Positions 37,850-47,840 of a DNA stretch of 64,000 bases are shown here, one piece after another. Below the pieces are notes generated by a model, which was not told the origin of the DNA, searched no databases, and saw only the letters and a program-made list of their open reading frames with translations. The DNA lies in contig NZ_MVFY01000003.1 in the NCBI RefSeq assembly GCF_002042885.1, positions 186,001 to 250,000 of the forward strand, read 5' to 3'. Each line of letters begins with the position of its first letter. Within the stretch, counting starts at the first letter, position 1. The position numbers and the translations under genes are program-made. The DNA comes from Citrobacter portucalensis. Its GTDB lineage: Bacteria; Pseudomonadota; Gammaproteobacteria; Enterobacterales; Enterobacteriaceae.

Positions 37850-39100
37850 ATGACATTCTCACTTTTTGGCGACAAATTTACCCGCCATTCAGGCATCACC
37901 CGCCTGATGGAGGACCTCAACGACGGTTTACGCACCCCAGGCGCCATCATGCTCGGCGGTGGTAATCCGGCGCAAATTCCAGAGATGCAAAATTACTTCC
38001 AGTCTCTGCTGACAGATATGCTGGCAAACGGCAAAGCCACTGATGCGCTTTGCAATTATGACGGTCCGCAAGGGAAAACCGAGCTACTGTCTGAACTGGC
38101 GAAACTGCTACGTGAGAAACAGGGTTGGGATATCGAGCCACAAAATATTGCACTGACAAATGGCAGTCAGAGCGCGTTTTTCTACTTATTCAATTTGTTC
38201 GCCGGACGCCGCGCTGACGGAACAACGCAAAAAGTGTTATTCCCGTTAGCGCCGGAATACATTGGCTATGCCGATTCCGGGCTGGAAGAAGATCTCTTCG
38301 TCTCAGCACGTCCGAACATTGAGCTGCTACCGGAAGGCCAGTTTAAGTATCACGTTGATTTTGAACACCTGCACATCGGTGAAGAAACGGGCATGATCTG
38401 CGTGTCGCGCCCCACTAACCCGACAGGCAACGTGATCACCGACGACGAGCTGATGAAGCTGGACCGGCTGGCCAACCAGCATGGGATCCCACTGGTGATT
38501 GATAACGCCTATGGCGTACCATTCCCTGGCATCATCTTTAGCGAAGCACGCCCACTGTGGAACCCCAACATTGTGTTGTGCATGAGCCTTTCCAAGCTGG
38601 GTCTGCCAGGCTCCCGCTGCGGTATCATTATCGCGAATGAAAAAATCATCACTGCGATTACCAATATGAACGGCATCATCAGCCTTGCACCTGGCGGGAT
38701 GGGACCGGCGATGATGTGCGAGATGATTAAACGTAACGATCTGCTGCGCCTGTCCGAAACGGTTATCAAGCCGTTTTACTATCAGCGCGTTCAGGAGACG
38801 ATTGCGATTATTCGCCGCTACTTGTCGGAAGATCGCTGCCTTATCCATAAACCTGAAGGCGCGATTTTCCTGTGGCTATGGTTCAAAGATTTACCGATCA
38901 CCACCGAACTGTTGTATCAGCGCCTGAAAGCGCGCGGCGTACTGATGGTTCCTGGTGACTACTTCTTCCCGGGGCTGGATAAACCCTGGCCGCATACCCA
39001 TCAGTGCATGCGGATGAACTACGTGCCAGAGCCGGAGAAAATCGAAGCTGGCGTGAAGATTCTGGCGGAAGAGATCGAACGCGCCTGGCTGGAAGGCTAA
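37850..39100 (+). CDS. avtA: Valine--pyruvate aminotransferase AvtA
   Basis: 416 aa from ATG 37850 (MTFSLFGDKFTRHSG); the frame is open 195 bp further but only this start is conserved. Fold-type I PLP aminotransferase: SRPTNPTGNVITDDEL, VIDNAYGVPFPG, and the PLP-Lys motif CMSLSKLGLPGSRCG. Interconverts valine/alanine with pyruvate/2-oxoisovalerate. Confidence 0.95.
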   Translation: MTFSLFGDKFTRHSGITRLMEDLNDGLRTPGAIMLGGGNPAQIPEMQNYFQSLLTDMLANGKATDALCNYDGPQGKTELLSELAKLLREKQGWDIEPQNIALTNGSQSAFFYLFNLFAGRRADGTTQKVLFPLAPEYIGYADSGLEEDLFVSARPNIELLPEGQFKYHVDFEHLHIGEETGMICVSRPTNPTGNVITDDELMKLDRLANQHGIPLVIDNAYGVPFPGIIFSEARPLWNPNIVLCMSLSKLGLPGSRCGIIIANEKIITAITNMNGIISLAPGGMGPAMMCEMIKRNDLLRLSETVIKPFYYQRVQETIAIIRRYLSEDRCLIHKPEGAIFLWLWFKDLPITTELLYQRLKARGVLMVPGDYFFPGLDKPWPHTHQCMRMNYVPEPEKIEAGVKILAEEIERAWLEG

Positions 39101-39106
39101 CGCAAA

Positions 39107-39128
39107 CCCGACCCAGGTGCGGGTCGGG
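39107..39128. terminator. Bidirectional hairpin between avtA and ysaA
   Basis: CCCGACCC (39107-39114) pairs with GGGTCGGG (39121-39128) between two convergent genes. Confidence 0.75.
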
Positions 39129-39134
39129 CTCACT

Positions 39135-39608
39135 TCACAGCGGCTGTGAACGCAGGCGCTGTCGCTGAATACTGACGGCATCAATACACTGCAACGCGCT
39201 GGTCGGGCAGGCCTCGACACACGCGGGCCCCGTCTCGCGATGCCAGCACAAATCGCATTTTATCGCCTGCGCCCGCGACGAACGGGCAACGACATTCATT
39301 GCCCCAAACGGGCAGGCCAGCATACAGCTTTTACAACCAATACAACGTGCCTGTTCAACGAAGATATGCCCATGTTCACGACGAATGGCGTGAGTTGGAC
39401 AAACATTCGCACAGGGAGCGTCTTCGCATTGATGGCAGGCGACCGCCGTGGTAAAGGCGTCGTCTTTGATGACCCGAATCCGCGGTATAAACGCAGAAGA
39501 AGAGACCGAAGCACAGTCCTGATTTTGCTGATGCGCGACGACGCAGGCAACTTCGCAGGTACGACACCCAATACATTTTGCCGCATCCGCCATAATAAAC
39601 GCGTTCAT
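39135..39608 (-). CDS. ysaA: YsaA, polyferredoxin-like 4Fe-4S electron carrier
   Basis: 157 aa from ATG 39606-39608 (MNAFIMADAAKCIGC), E. coli length. HycB/HydN-type iron-sulfur subunit with four Cys clusters: CIGCRTCEVAC, CHQCEDAPCANVC, CIGCKSCMLAC and CDLCWHRETGPACVEAC. It probably passes electrons to an unknown oxidoreductase; no catalytic partner gene is adjacent. Confidence 0.93.
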   Translation of the reverse strand: MNAFIMADAAKCIGCRTCEVACVVAHQQNQDCASVSSSAFIPRIRVIKDDAFTTAVACHQCEDAPCANVCPTHAIRREHGHIFVEQARCIGCKSCMLACPFGAMNVVARSSRAQAIKCDLCWHRETGPACVEACPTSALQCIDAVSIQRQRLRSQPL

Positions 39609-39732
39609 TGCCCCCTCCCTCTGCGTGAAAACCACAGAGTGCCAGAGAGACCGCCCCTGACGCTTTGATCGGACAGGGGAAACGGTTAAATACTGTCAGG
39701 TGCCTGAACGACTTTGGGGATTGCCTGCAATT

Positions 39733-39764
39733 TTGTAGGCCGGGTAAGCATAGCGCCACCCGGC
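39733..39764. repeat. REP element between ysaA and the AraC-type gene
   Basis: GTAGGCCGGGTAAGCATAGCGCCACCCGGC, a single REP palindrome just beyond the AraC-type stop. Confidence 0.75.
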
Positions 39765-39773
39765 GATCCTCAT

Positions 39774-40589
39774 TTACGCCGAATTAATATGCTCTTTGCA
39801 GTAGCGCCTTTTCCACGCCGCAGGCGTCAGGCTGGTATGCTTACGAAAGATTTTGCGAAAGTAACCCACATCATTAAATCCACATTTAATCGCCACTTCG
39901 GTAAGTGACAGCGAGTCACTGATCAACAACTTTTCCGCTGCCCTTACCCGCTGACGATGCAATGCTTCAGTTAGCGTCAGCCGGAAAGCGCTACGGAATA
40001 CACGCCCCAGATAATCCGCATTGCAATGCAGCTCTTTCGCCAGAGTTGAAGCACTAATCGGCAGATGGAACTGGGTGTGGATTATTTGTTGCGCTTTCCA
40101 TGCCAGCGCATTACCGGGGCTATCTGCGGGTTGCTCACTAGCCGCCGCGGAGATTTGCTGCAAAATCAGCAGTAGGATCAGTTCCAGCGCAACGCTGCGA
40201 TGAATATTTTCCTGCTCACGTAAGAACTGGCGAAACAGCGAAATAATATATTGTGGCTCGCTAACCCGGGCATGCTGAGGAATCGCAAGCAACGGTTCTG
40301 TAAGTGAAGCATCGTTTTCTGCTGTCACCTCAAAGTGTAGCCAGTAAAATTTTAAATCAGCCGGAAACTGTCCCACACCAATATGCGAACGCTGCGGCCA
40401 TAACAGCAAACTTTCTCCAGCATTCACGCAAAAAACGGTCTGACCTTCGCGAATCATTAATGTCCCTTTTTCGACAAAGATGATTTCCCAGGATTGCAAT
40501 TGCCGCGCCGGATGGCTTCCCACACCTCGGGAAATAAATAGCCCACCATTTTGCACTTTAATCGGAAGAGACATGGATAATTCGAGCAT
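39774..40589 (-). CDS. AraC-family regulator of the GH127 locus
   Basis: 271 aa. N-terminal cupin-like sugar-sensing domain (about 15-130; ESLLLWPQRSHIGVGQFPADLKFYWLHF) and C-terminal AraC/XylS DNA-binding domain (about 170-267, with STLAKELHCNADYLGRVFRSAF and LTEVAIKCGFNDVGYFRKIF). It is transcribed away from the symporter/GH127 pair with a shared 252-bp promoter gap, so it most likely controls them in response to an arabinoside. An internal ATG at 40574 is an alternative start. Not present at this place in E. coli K-12. Confidence 0.82.
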   Translation of the reverse strand: MLELSMSLPIKVQNGGLFISRGVGSHPARQLQSWEIIFVEKGTLMIREGQTVFCVNAGESLLLWPQRSHIGVGQFPADLKFYWLHFEVTAENDASLTEPLLAIPQHARVSEPQYIISLFRQFLREQENIHRSVALELILLLILQQISAAASEQPADSPGNALAWKAQQIIHTQFHLPISASTLAKELHCNADYLGRVFRSAFRLTLTEALHRQRVRAAEKLLISDSLSLTEVAIKCGFNDVGYFRKIFRKHTSLTPAAWKRRYCKEHINSA

Positions 40590-40841
40590 ATATATTCAAA
40601 TTCCCGCTTTTTGCATTATTTAAACTGCTCTTTATTATTGATTATTCACGATAAACTTGCTTTTCGCTGGATCGAAATCACATTTTTATAATGAAGTCGG
40701 AATTGTCATCTTTTTATACTTTTCTCTTCCCTTGTTGACCCAAACATTTCGTGCAGAATAAATAACGTACTTTGCAAATTACAAACAAATAACCCGCAAC
40801 GTAGCGGGATACTTTCTGAACATCCTCTCCGGGAGTTATTT

Positions 40842-42242
40842 ATGACTTCGGCTCCGATTACGACATCTGATTTGGCACAGCGTGCCCAGGACGACAAATT
40901 ATCCCTGCGTGAAAAAATAGGTTATGGGTTAGGCGATGCTGGCGGGACGGTAATTACCTGTCTGATCATGAACTTCCTGACATTTTTCTACACCGATGTC
41001 TTCGGGTTAACGCCCGCGCTGGTCGGCACATTGTTTATCGCCCTGCGCGTATTTGATGCCATTTCCGATCCGATAATGGGCATACTTGCCGACCGCACGC
41101 AAAGCCGCTGGGGGCGTTTTCGCCCATGGCAGCTGTGGGTGGCAATTCCCATTGGCATCATTGGCGTACTCACGTTTACCGTCCCTGACGCCAGCATGAG
41201 CGTAAAAATCGCCTGGGCATTCGGCACCTATCTACTGCTCTCTGTCGGCTATACCGCCATCAACGTACCGTATTGTGCGCTGATCAACACCATGACGACC
41301 CGCCATAACGAGGTGATCGCCTGTCAGTCCTGGCGCTTTGTGCTGTGCGGCGTGGCGGGATTCCTTGTCTCCGTTGGTCTGCCGTGGATGGTGGATATTC
41401 TGGGTCAGGGCAATGTCGCGCAGGGTTATCAGTTCGGCGTGGGCATCCTGTGCGCCATCGCTGTGGTGATGTTCCTGTGCTGCTTCTTCTGGGTTCGCGA
41501 GCGTGTGCCGCTGGCGATGATGGGGAAATTTACCCTGCGTGAACACATTGGTGGGCTACGCAAAAATGACCAGTTGCTGCTAATGCTGGTGATGTCTTTC
41601 CTGCTGATTAACGTCTTCAATATTCGTGGCGGCGGGTACATGTATTTCATTACCTACGTGCTGGAAGGCAGTACCGCTTACACGTCGCTGTTTTTCACCA
41701 TGGTGACCTTTGCGTCCATCATCGGTTCAGTGGTTGTCAGCCCGCTGACCCGCCGTATAGATACCGTCAAACTCTATTACTACACCAACCTGGTGCTGGC
41801 AGCCCTGGCAGTGATGATGTGGTTCCTGCCGACCGGTCCGGCTTATCAAACATTATGGCTGGCGGTTATTCTCGGCAACGGCATTATTCTGGGCTTTACG
41901 CTGCCTCTGCACTTCTCGCTGATGGCCTTTGCCGACGATTACGGCGAGTGGAAAACCGGCGTGCGTTCTTCCGGCATGAATTTCGCCTTCAACCTGTTTT
42001 TCATCAAGCTGGCCTGGGCCTCAAGCGCGGGGATCATCAGCCTGTTATTTATTTTTGTCGCCTATCAGCCAGGCGCTGGTAACCAAACCGCCAGTTCGCT
42101 GCAAGGAATTACCGCGATGGAGACGCTGCTTCCCGCGCTGTTCCACCTGCTGTTGGCGCTGTCTATCCGCATCTGCAAACTCAATAATCCGATGATGTCG
42201 CGCATTGCCACCGATCTGCGTCTGCGTCATGTACAGCCTTAA
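40842..42242 (+). CDS. GPH-family glycoside:cation symporter
   Basis: 466 aa with 12 predicted helices, MelB/YicJ/XylP-type glycoside-pentoside-hexuronide symporter. Family signatures: [12 protein letters not shown] near residue 28, the loop [22 protein letters not shown], and [30 protein letters not shown] 7 nt before ATG 40842. It is followed after 10 bp by the GH127 gene, so it probably imports an L-arabinofuranoside that is hydrolysed inside the cell. Exact substrate unknown. Confidence 0.87.
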   Translation: MTSAPITTSDLAQRAQDDKLSLREKIGYGLGDAGGTVITCLIMNFLTFFYTDVFGLTPALVGTLFIALRVFDAISDPIMGILADRTQSRWGRFRPWQLWVAIPIGIIGVLTFTVPDASMSVKIAWAFGTYLLLSVGYTAINVPYCALINTMTTRHNEVIACQSWRFVLCGVAGFLVSVGLPWMVDILGQGNVAQGYQFGVGILCAIAVVMFLCCFFWVRERVPLAMMGKFTLREHIGGLRKNDQLLLMLVMSFLLINVFNIRGGGYMYFITYVLEGSTAYTSLFFTMVTFASIIGSVVVSPLTRRIDTVKLYYYTNLVLAALAVMMWFLPTGPAYQTLWLAVILGNGIILGFTLPLHFSLMAFADDYGEWKTGVRSSGMNFAFNLFFIKLAWASSAGIISLLFIFVAYQPGAGNQTASSLQGITAMETLLPALFHLLLALSIRICKLNNPMMSRIATDLRLRHVQP

Positions 42243-42252
42243 GGAGCACGAA

Positions 42253-44208
42253 ATGAACGTACTGGAAGTCGACCTGCATAAGCTCACCGTCAGCGATCCG
42301 TTCCTCGGACAATACCAACAGTTGGTCCGTGATGTAGTGATCCCCTACCAGTGGGATGCGCTGAATGACCGCATTGCAGAGGCGGAACCAAGTCATGCGA
42401 TAGAGAACTTTCGTATCGCCGCAGGACTGCAGGATGGCGAATTTTACGGCATGGTTTTTCAGGATAGCGACGTAGCGAAATGGCTGGAGGCAGTCGCCTG
42501 GTCCCTGTGCCAGAAACCTGATGCGGAACTTGAGAAAACCGCAGATGAGGTCATCGAGTTGGTGGCCGCTGCGCAGTGTGAAGACGGCTATCTCAATACA
42601 TACTTTACAGTGAAAGCCCCGGATGAACGCTGGACTAACCTCGCCGAGTGTCATGAGTTGTACTGTGCAGGTCATTTGATCGAAGCAGGCGTCGCGTTCT
42701 TTCAGGCGACGGGAAAACGTCGTCTTTTAGACGTAGTGTGCCGTCTGGCGGACCACATCGATAACGTTTTCGGGCTTGGAGAGAATCAACTGCGCGGCTA
42801 TCCGGGACACCCGGAAGTTGAGCTGGCGTTAATGCGCTTATACGAAGTGACCCAACAACCACGCTACATGGCGCTGGTAAATTACTTTGTGGAGCAGCGC
42901 GGCGCGCAACCCCATTTCTATGACGAAGAGTACGAAAAGCGCGGCCAAACCTCTTACTGGCATACTTACGGCCCGGCATGGATGGTGAAAGACAAACCCT
43001 ATAGCCAGGCTCATCAGCCCATTTCAGAACAGCAAACGGCGATCGGTCATGCAGTACGTTTTGTTTATCTGATGACCGGCGTGGCGCATCTGGCACGCTT
43101 GAGTCAGGACGAAGGCAAGCGTCAGGATTGCCTGCGTCTGTGGAAAAACATGGCCCAGCGTCAGTTGTACATTACCGGCGGGATCGGTTCACAAAGCAGC
43201 GGAGAGGCGTTTAGCAGCGATTACGATCTGCCTAACGACTCCGTGTATGCGGAAAGCTGCGCCTCAATCGGTCTAATGATGTTCGCCCGCAGAATGCTGG
43301 AGATGGAGGCAGACAGCCAGTATGCCGACGTGATGGAGCGCGCCCTGTATAACACCGTATTGGGCGGGATGGCGCTCGATGGCAAGCACTTCTTCTATGT
43401 GAACCCGCTGGAAGTGCATCCTAAATCATTAAAATTCAATCATATTTATGACCACGTGAAACCCGTTCGTCAGCGCTGGTTTGGCTGCGCCTGTTGCCCG
43501 CCGAATATCGCCCGCGTACTCACCTCTATTGGTCATTACATCTACACACCACGTCAGGACGCGCTGTATATCAATATGTACGTGGGCAATAGCATGGAAG
43601 TCCCCGTGGCGGATGGCTCGCTCAAGCTGCGCATTAGCGGGGATTATCCATGGCATGAGCAGGTGAAAATCGCCATCGAATCACCGCAGTCGATATATCA
43701 CACCCTGGCCCTGCGCCTGCCAGACTGGTGCACCGCACCGCAGGTTTTACTGAATGGTCAGCCAGTTGAGCAGGATATTCGTAAAGGATATTTGCACATC
43801 AGCCGAACCTGGCAGGAAGGCGATACGCTCAGTCTGACCCTGCCAATGCCGGTGCGTCGGGTATACGGAAATCCATTAGTGCGTCATGTCGCCGGTAAGG
43901 TCGCCATTCAGCGTGGACCGCTGGTGTATTGCCTGGAGCAGGCCGATAACGGTGAGGAATTGCATAACCTGTGGTTGCCAAAAGAGAGTGAGTTCAGAGT
44001 ATTCGAGGGTAAGGGATTGTTCAGCCATAAAATGTTAATTCAGGCTGAAGGCGTGAAGCAAAGTACTGCCGATGCAGCACAACAATCGTTGTGGCACTAC
44101 GATGTTTCCCCAGCTTCGCGCCAGGCGCATACGTTGACGTTTATTCCGTGGTTTAGCTGGGCGAACCGTGGTGAAGGCGAAATGCGTATCTGGATAAACG
44201 AGCAGTAA
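42253..44208 (+). CDS. Beta-L-arabinofuranosidase, glycoside hydrolase family 127
   Basis: 651 aa from ATG 42253, with AAGGAG 6 nt upstream. No signal peptide, so cytoplasmic. (Alpha/alpha)6-barrel DUF1680/GH127 protein. The zinc-thiolate catalytic set known from Bifidobacterium HypBA1 (Glu338, Cys340, Cys417, Cys418) is matched by Glu334 and Cys336 in YAESCASIG and Cys414, Cys415 in GCACCPPN. The TGGIGSQSSGE motif and AIGHAVRFVYLMTG (acid/base region) are also present. Forms an operon with the upstream symporter and would release L-arabinose from beta-L-arabinofuranosides. Confidence 0.9.
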   Translation: MNVLEVDLHKLTVSDPFLGQYQQLVRDVVIPYQWDALNDRIAEAEPSHAIENFRIAAGLQDGEFYGMVFQDSDVAKWLEAVAWSLCQKPDAELEKTADEVIELVAAAQCEDGYLNTYFTVKAPDERWTNLAECHELYCAGHLIEAGVAFFQATGKRRLLDVVCRLADHIDNVFGLGENQLRGYPGHPEVELALMRLYEVTQQPRYMALVNYFVEQRGAQPHFYDEEYEKRGQTSYWHTYGPAWMVKDKPYSQAHQPISEQQTAIGHAVRFVYLMTGVAHLARLSQDEGKRQDCLRLWKNMAQRQLYITGGIGSQSSGEAFSSDYDLPNDSVYAESCASIGLMMFARRMLEMEADSQYADVMERALYNTVLGGMALDGKHFFYVNPLEVHPKSLKFNHIYDHVKPVRQRWFGCACCPPNIARVLTSIGHYIYTPRQDALYINMYVGNSMEVPVADGSLKLRISGDYPWHEQVKIAIESPQSIYHTLALRLPDWCTAPQVLLNGQPVEQDIRKGYLHISRTWQEGDTLSLTLPMPVRRVYGNPLVRHVAGKVAIQRGPLVYCLEQADNGEELHNLWLPKESEFRVFEGKGLFSHKMLIQAEGVKQSTADAAQQSLWHYDVSPASRQAHTLTFIPWFSWANRGEGEMRIWINEQ

Positions 44209-44216
44209 TAATAAGG

Positions 44217-44243
44217 CGGATGGCGGCGGTTAGCCCCCATCCG
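44217..44243. repeat. REP-like hairpin after the GH127 gene
   Basis: CGGATGG (44217-44223) pairs with CCATCCG (44237-44243) between convergent genes. Confidence 0.6.
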
Positions 44244-44295
44244 TCAATGTCTCATGAAAAGATTGCCCTCCTCCCTGAGGACAAACGGGTGAGAA

Positions 44296-45036
44296 TCAGA
44301 AACGCCAGGTCAGACCGGACATAAAGGTGAAGCTGTCATCACGATCAACCATCGGACTATTTTTAATGTCATCCGGCAGTGCGCTATAGTTGGCGCTTGC
44401 CAGCAGCGTCAGGTTAGTGGTTAATGCGTATTTAGCGGACAGGCCAACATACGGTGTCCAGCTATCGCCTGGGGAATAGCTTGATAAGCCACTACGACGG
44501 GACTCATTACCCGAAATGCCGTAGTAGTATTCATTGAATTTTTCGTCATAGTAGAGCACGCCAATTGATGGCGTCAGCGTCAGCTTGCCCATCGGCATTG
44601 GACGGAACAGTGAAACTTCCCCTACCCAGCCATTACTGTTGTCCAGCACATCCGCAGCAGCGGAGACTTTCACGCTACCCCATCTTTCATGGTGATACCA
44701 CGCGGCACCCGCCATTGCCGTTGCGTCACGCTTATCCAGCGTTTTCATCGCGTGATCGTCATTGTCGCCGGGATCAAACTCAAGCGGCATATAAGAGGCA
44801 GTAATACTAAATTCATTACTTTCACTCTTAGACAAAATATAACCTAGCGTTGTTTGCCTAAAATAAAATGATTCACTTTCATAACTGACAAGCGGTACTG
44901 CGTGAACATTATCATTATACCCGCGATAAGGTGATTCATTATATACAGCGCCAGCGCCAATAGAAAATTCTGCGGCAGTTGCACTCGCCATAAAAGAAAA
45001 GGCGAGCAGCGCCACAATATTGTGTTTAATTAACAT
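44296..45036 (-). CDS. yiaT: YiaT, MipA/OmpV-family outer-membrane protein
   Basis: 246 aa, E. coli length. Signal peptide (IVALLAFSFMASATA) and a beta-rich barrel ending WRF. Family features EFSIGAGAVYNESPYRGY and LTPSIGVLYYDEKFNEYYYGIS. Proposed scaffold or porin-like outer-membrane protein; precise role unknown. Divergent from the LysR gene yiaU. Confidence 0.94.
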   Translation of the reverse strand: MLIKHNIVALLAFSFMASATAAEFSIGAGAVYNESPYRGYNDNVHAVPLVSYESESFYFRQTTLGYILSKSESNEFSITASYMPLEFDPGDNDDHAMKTLDKRDATAMAGAAWYHHERWGSVKVSAAADVLDNSNGWVGEVSLFRPMPMGKLTLTPSIGVLYYDEKFNEYYYGISGNESRRSGLSSYSPGDSWTPYVGLSAKYALTTNLTLLASANYSALPDDIKNSPMVDRDDSFTFMSGLTWRF

Positions 45037-45123
45037 GCCAACATTCCATTTTAAAATAAGCTACAAAGCGGGTGCATAATAATGCTTACAATTTCATCGG
45101 TGCAAGGTTCATATTTATATAGT

Positions 45124-45147
45124 AATATATATAAAATTATATATATT
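45124..45147. promoter_or_regulatory. Perfect AT-only 24-bp palindrome at the yiaU/yiaT promoter
   Basis: AATATATATA (45124-45133), AAAT, TATATATATT (45138-45147). It ends 10 bp before the yiaU ATG in the divergent gap, the usual place for a LysR autoregulatory site. The operator role is inferred; low-complexity AT sequence is the alternative. Confidence 0.5.
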
Positions 45148-45157
45148 GGGCTTGGCG

Positions 45158-46108
45158 ATGAATAAATTACAACTTAAACACCGGGAACTGAAGATTATTT
45201 CGGTAATTGCTGCCAGTGAAAATATCAGCCATGCCGCTACTGTTCTCGGCATTGCTCAGGCCAATGTAAGTAAGTATCTTGCTGATTTTGAATCAAAAGT
45301 TGGGCTAAAGGTATTTGACCGCACCACCCGACAACTGACCCTCACGCCGTTTGGTATAGCGTTACTTCCTTACATCAATGACATGTTAGACAGAAATGAT
45401 CAGTTAAATAATTTCATTGCTGATTATAAGCACGAGAAACGTGGAAAAGTAACGGTATATGCACCAACCGGAATTATTGCTTACTTATCGCAACATGTTA
45501 TTGCAAAAATTATGGATATTGGCGATATCAGTCTGGTGCTAAAAACCTATAACCTGGATCGCAAAGCATTTTATGAAGGCGTCGACTTTCCTGACGATTG
45601 TGATATTTTACTTTCCTATGCTCATCCTAAAGATGAATCACTGGTCGCCAGTTTTATCACTAAATATGCGGTTATTGCTTTTGCCAGTCGGGAATATCTC
45701 ACCAAGAATCCTATTAGTAGTCCTGATGAATTAGTTAACCATTCCTGCATTCTAATTGATTCTATGATGATTGATGATGCCAACATTTGGCGATTCAATT
45801 CTGCTGAAGACAAAAAGATGCGCGACTATCGTGTGACGGGAAATTACATCTGCGACAATACACAATCGGCACTGGCGCTGGCGCGTAACCATTTGGGGAT
45901 TGTTTTTGCGCCAAATGAAAGTGTGCAAAAAGATTGTCGTTCCGAGATGCTGGTCCCGTGTTTCTCAGAACAACATGAATGGTGGCTGGATTTAGTGGCG
46001 ATTTTCCGCAAGCGTGAATACCAGCCCTGGCGAGTGCAGTATATTCTCGATGCAATGCTCGCGGAGATACGTCAGCAACTTGCTCAGGCGATACGACAGC
46101 CTGAGTAA
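45158..46108 (+). CDS. yiaU: YiaU, LysR-type transcriptional regulator
   Basis: 316 aa from ATG 45158 (MNKLQLKHRELKII). N-terminal winged helix-turn-helix (about 15-65; NISHAATVLGIAQANVSKYLADFE), then a substrate-binding domain. The gene is visibly more AT-rich than its neighbours. In E. coli YiaU has been linked to LPS/envelope gene control; here it flanks yiaT and yiaVW, its likely local targets. Confidence 0.88.
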   Translation: MNKLQLKHRELKIISVIAASENISHAATVLGIAQANVSKYLADFESKVGLKVFDRTTRQLTLTPFGIALLPYINDMLDRNDQLNNFIADYKHEKRGKVTVYAPTGIIAYLSQHVIAKIMDIGDISLVLKTYNLDRKAFYEGVDFPDDCDILLSYAHPKDESLVASFITKYAVIAFASREYLTKNPISSPDELVNHSCILIDSMMIDDANIWRFNSAEDKKMRDYRVTGNYICDNTQSALALARNHLGIVFAPNESVQKDCRSEMLVPCFSEQHEWWLDLVAIFRKREYQPWRVQYILDAMLAEIRQQLAQAIRQPE

Positions 46109-46124
46109 GCGAAATAGCCTGCGC

Positions 46125-47261
46125 TTAGTGGTCGAGATACAGGTAATGCACCCAACTGGTCATCCGCAGCAACACCTTGCGCATGACCGACACATGTTCG
46201 AAGTGGTCAGAGTAAACGGCGACCTGCGCGTAGATCCCATCAGGTAATGCGTTCACATCCGCATTATCGTTCAGCTCAATCGTGGCGATTACCCCTTCCG
46301 AACCAGGCGTAGAGTTTAAAGATTGCAGTGCCCCGTTCGACTGGTATGTACCACCCGGTACCGCCGGACTAATGGCGGCCAGTTTACCGCTAAACACCTT
46401 ACCCGGCAGGGCGTTAAACACCACTTCAGCTTCATCACCTGGTTCCAGTCGCAACAGCGAGTTTTGACGGAACTGGGCGATAATTTGTCGTTTCTGATCC
46501 GGGATGAATACCATGACCGGACGCATCGGCAGCGCGGCGGCATAGGTTCCTGGGCGCATCAGCACCTGAGTGACGTAACCATCGCTGGGCGCGCGAACCA
46601 CGGTCTGGTCCAGGTTGAACTCTGCTTCCGCTAGCTGTGCTTTCAGGCTGGCAATTTGCGAATTCTCACCCAGTACCAGGCTGTCCAACTGGCTCTGAAT
46701 TTGCTGTTGTTCTGCAACGGAGGATTTCACCGAGGCTTCCTGCGCCAGGTAGTTTTGGCGCGCCGCATCGATATCGCGTTCAGAAAAAGGATTCACCTTC
46801 GCCTGACTCCCCTGCGCATAGCGCTGGTAATCTTTTGCCAGTTTGTCACGCGTGGCCTTTGCCCGCTGCGTGTTGGCTTTCATTTCGTCTAACTGCGCAA
46901 CCAGAGCCTGCTCTTTATGCTGTGCGGTAACAATATCAGCCTTCAGGCGATCGACCCGCGCCTGATAACGCCCTGGATTAAGCTTAAACAGAACCTCGCC
47001 TTTTTTGATTAGCGTATTCTTCTTATCCGTCACTTCTGTCACTACACCCGTTACCTGCGGCACCACGGGAATAGAAATTACCGCTTTTTGTGCCTTAAAT
47101 GTATACGGATGGTTATAATTCATCAGTAATATAAGTCCGCAAACAATGAATATACCGCCTAATGCCGCGGTAGGAACTGTCCATTTATTTACAGGAATTT
47201 TAAAAATTTTAAATATTGACCATGCGCACGCCACATAGGTCAGAACAATCAGTAAATCCAT
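46125..47261 (-). CDS. yiaV: YiaV, HlyD-type membrane fusion protein
   Basis: 378 aa. One N-terminal membrane segment preceded by a short hydrophobic start (about 1-50). Then a biotinyl-lipoyl half-motif, a long coiled coil (about 90-200, [19 protein letters not shown] and following) and a second lipoyl/beta-barrel region. Periplasmic adaptor of the EmrA/HlyD family. Begins 5 bp after yiaW. A close paralogue, yibH, lies 8.7 kb away with an almost identical C-terminus. Confidence 0.93.
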   Translation of the reverse strand: MDLLIVLTYVACAWSIFKIFKIPVNKWTVPTAALGGIFIVCGLILLMNYNHPYTFKAQKAVISIPVVPQVTGVVTEVTDKKNTLIKKGEVLFKLNPGRYQARVDRLKADIVTAQHKEQALVAQLDEMKANTQRAKATRDKLAKDYQRYAQGSQAKVNPFSERDIDAARQNYLAQEASVKSSVAEQQQIQSQLDSLVLGENSQIASLKAQLAEAEFNLDQTVVRAPSDGYVTQVLMRPGTYAAALPMRPVMVFIPDQKRQIIAQFRQNSLLRLEPGDEAEVVFNALPGKVFSGKLAAISPAVPGGTYQSNGALQSLNSTPGSEGVIATIELNDNADVNALPDGIYAQVAVYSDHFEHVSVMRKVLLRMTSWVHYLYLDH

Positions 47262-47266
47262 CGATA

Positions 47267-47590
47267 TTACTCCGCCGGAGAGGTCTTGGCCTCACCCAGT
47301 TTCTTTTCCAGATCCGCAACCCTTGCCTGAAGCTGGATCAGGGAAGAATCCGCGCTCTGCATGCCCCACCCGCGTTCCGGGCGATAAAGCGTTGCCCAGA
47401 TCCATAAAAAGGGCCAAATAACATGTAAGGTAAACAAACTAACCCAACCCGCAACATGTATTGCGTCGGCATGAGGATGGTTACGTTTCTTTGCAATTAG
47501 ATAGGGAATATCATGCAGAATAATAATCCCGTAAAAAATGACCAGGAATACAAAAATAAGCACTCCTAATGCAAAATAATTAAGGAACAT
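47267..47590 (-). CDS. yiaW: YiaW, DUF3302 inner-membrane protein
   Basis: 107 aa, E. coli length. Two hydrophobic segments ([20 protein letters not shown] and [20 protein letters not shown]) with [13 protein letters not shown] between, and a charged coiled-coil tail. Paired with the HlyD-like yiaV as yibI is with yibH; probably the membrane partner of the adaptor. Confidence 0.92.
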   Translation of the reverse strand: MFLNYFALGVLIFVFLVIFYGIIILHDIPYLIAKKRNHPHADAIHVAGWVSLFTLHVIWPFLWIWATLYRPERGWGMQSADSSLIQLQARVADLEKKLGEAKTSPAE

Positions 47591-47718
47591 ATTTGCCTCA
47601 GGGATTTAAATTAAGGAATTCGGATGCAATTTGATTTAAACAATAGAGTTGATAATAGTATTGGAATGACCAGATTGGATGCAATTATCTTATTTATATA
47701 ACGATATATGGGTTTATA

Positions 47719-47795
47719 TATACCCGTCGTCTTTCGAGCTGCTTCTTTGTTGGCTGCGTTCGTTCACCCCAGCCACTTACCTGAGGACATAACTT
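47719..47795. repeat. ERIC-like element, right part diverged
   Basis: TATACCCGTCGTCTTTCGAG, then TTGGCTGCGTTCGTTCACCC, then CAGCCACTTAC follow the ERIC consensus read on this strand. The reverse complement GTAAGTGGCTGGGGTGAACG resembles the conserved ERIC2 primer region. The distal inverted half is lost after 47785. Located between the yiaW start and the aldB stop. Confidence 0.68.
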
Positions 47796-47840
47796 GATGC
47801 CCGGTACGCTAAACGCGACCGGGCAGTAGGTGACGTGAAA

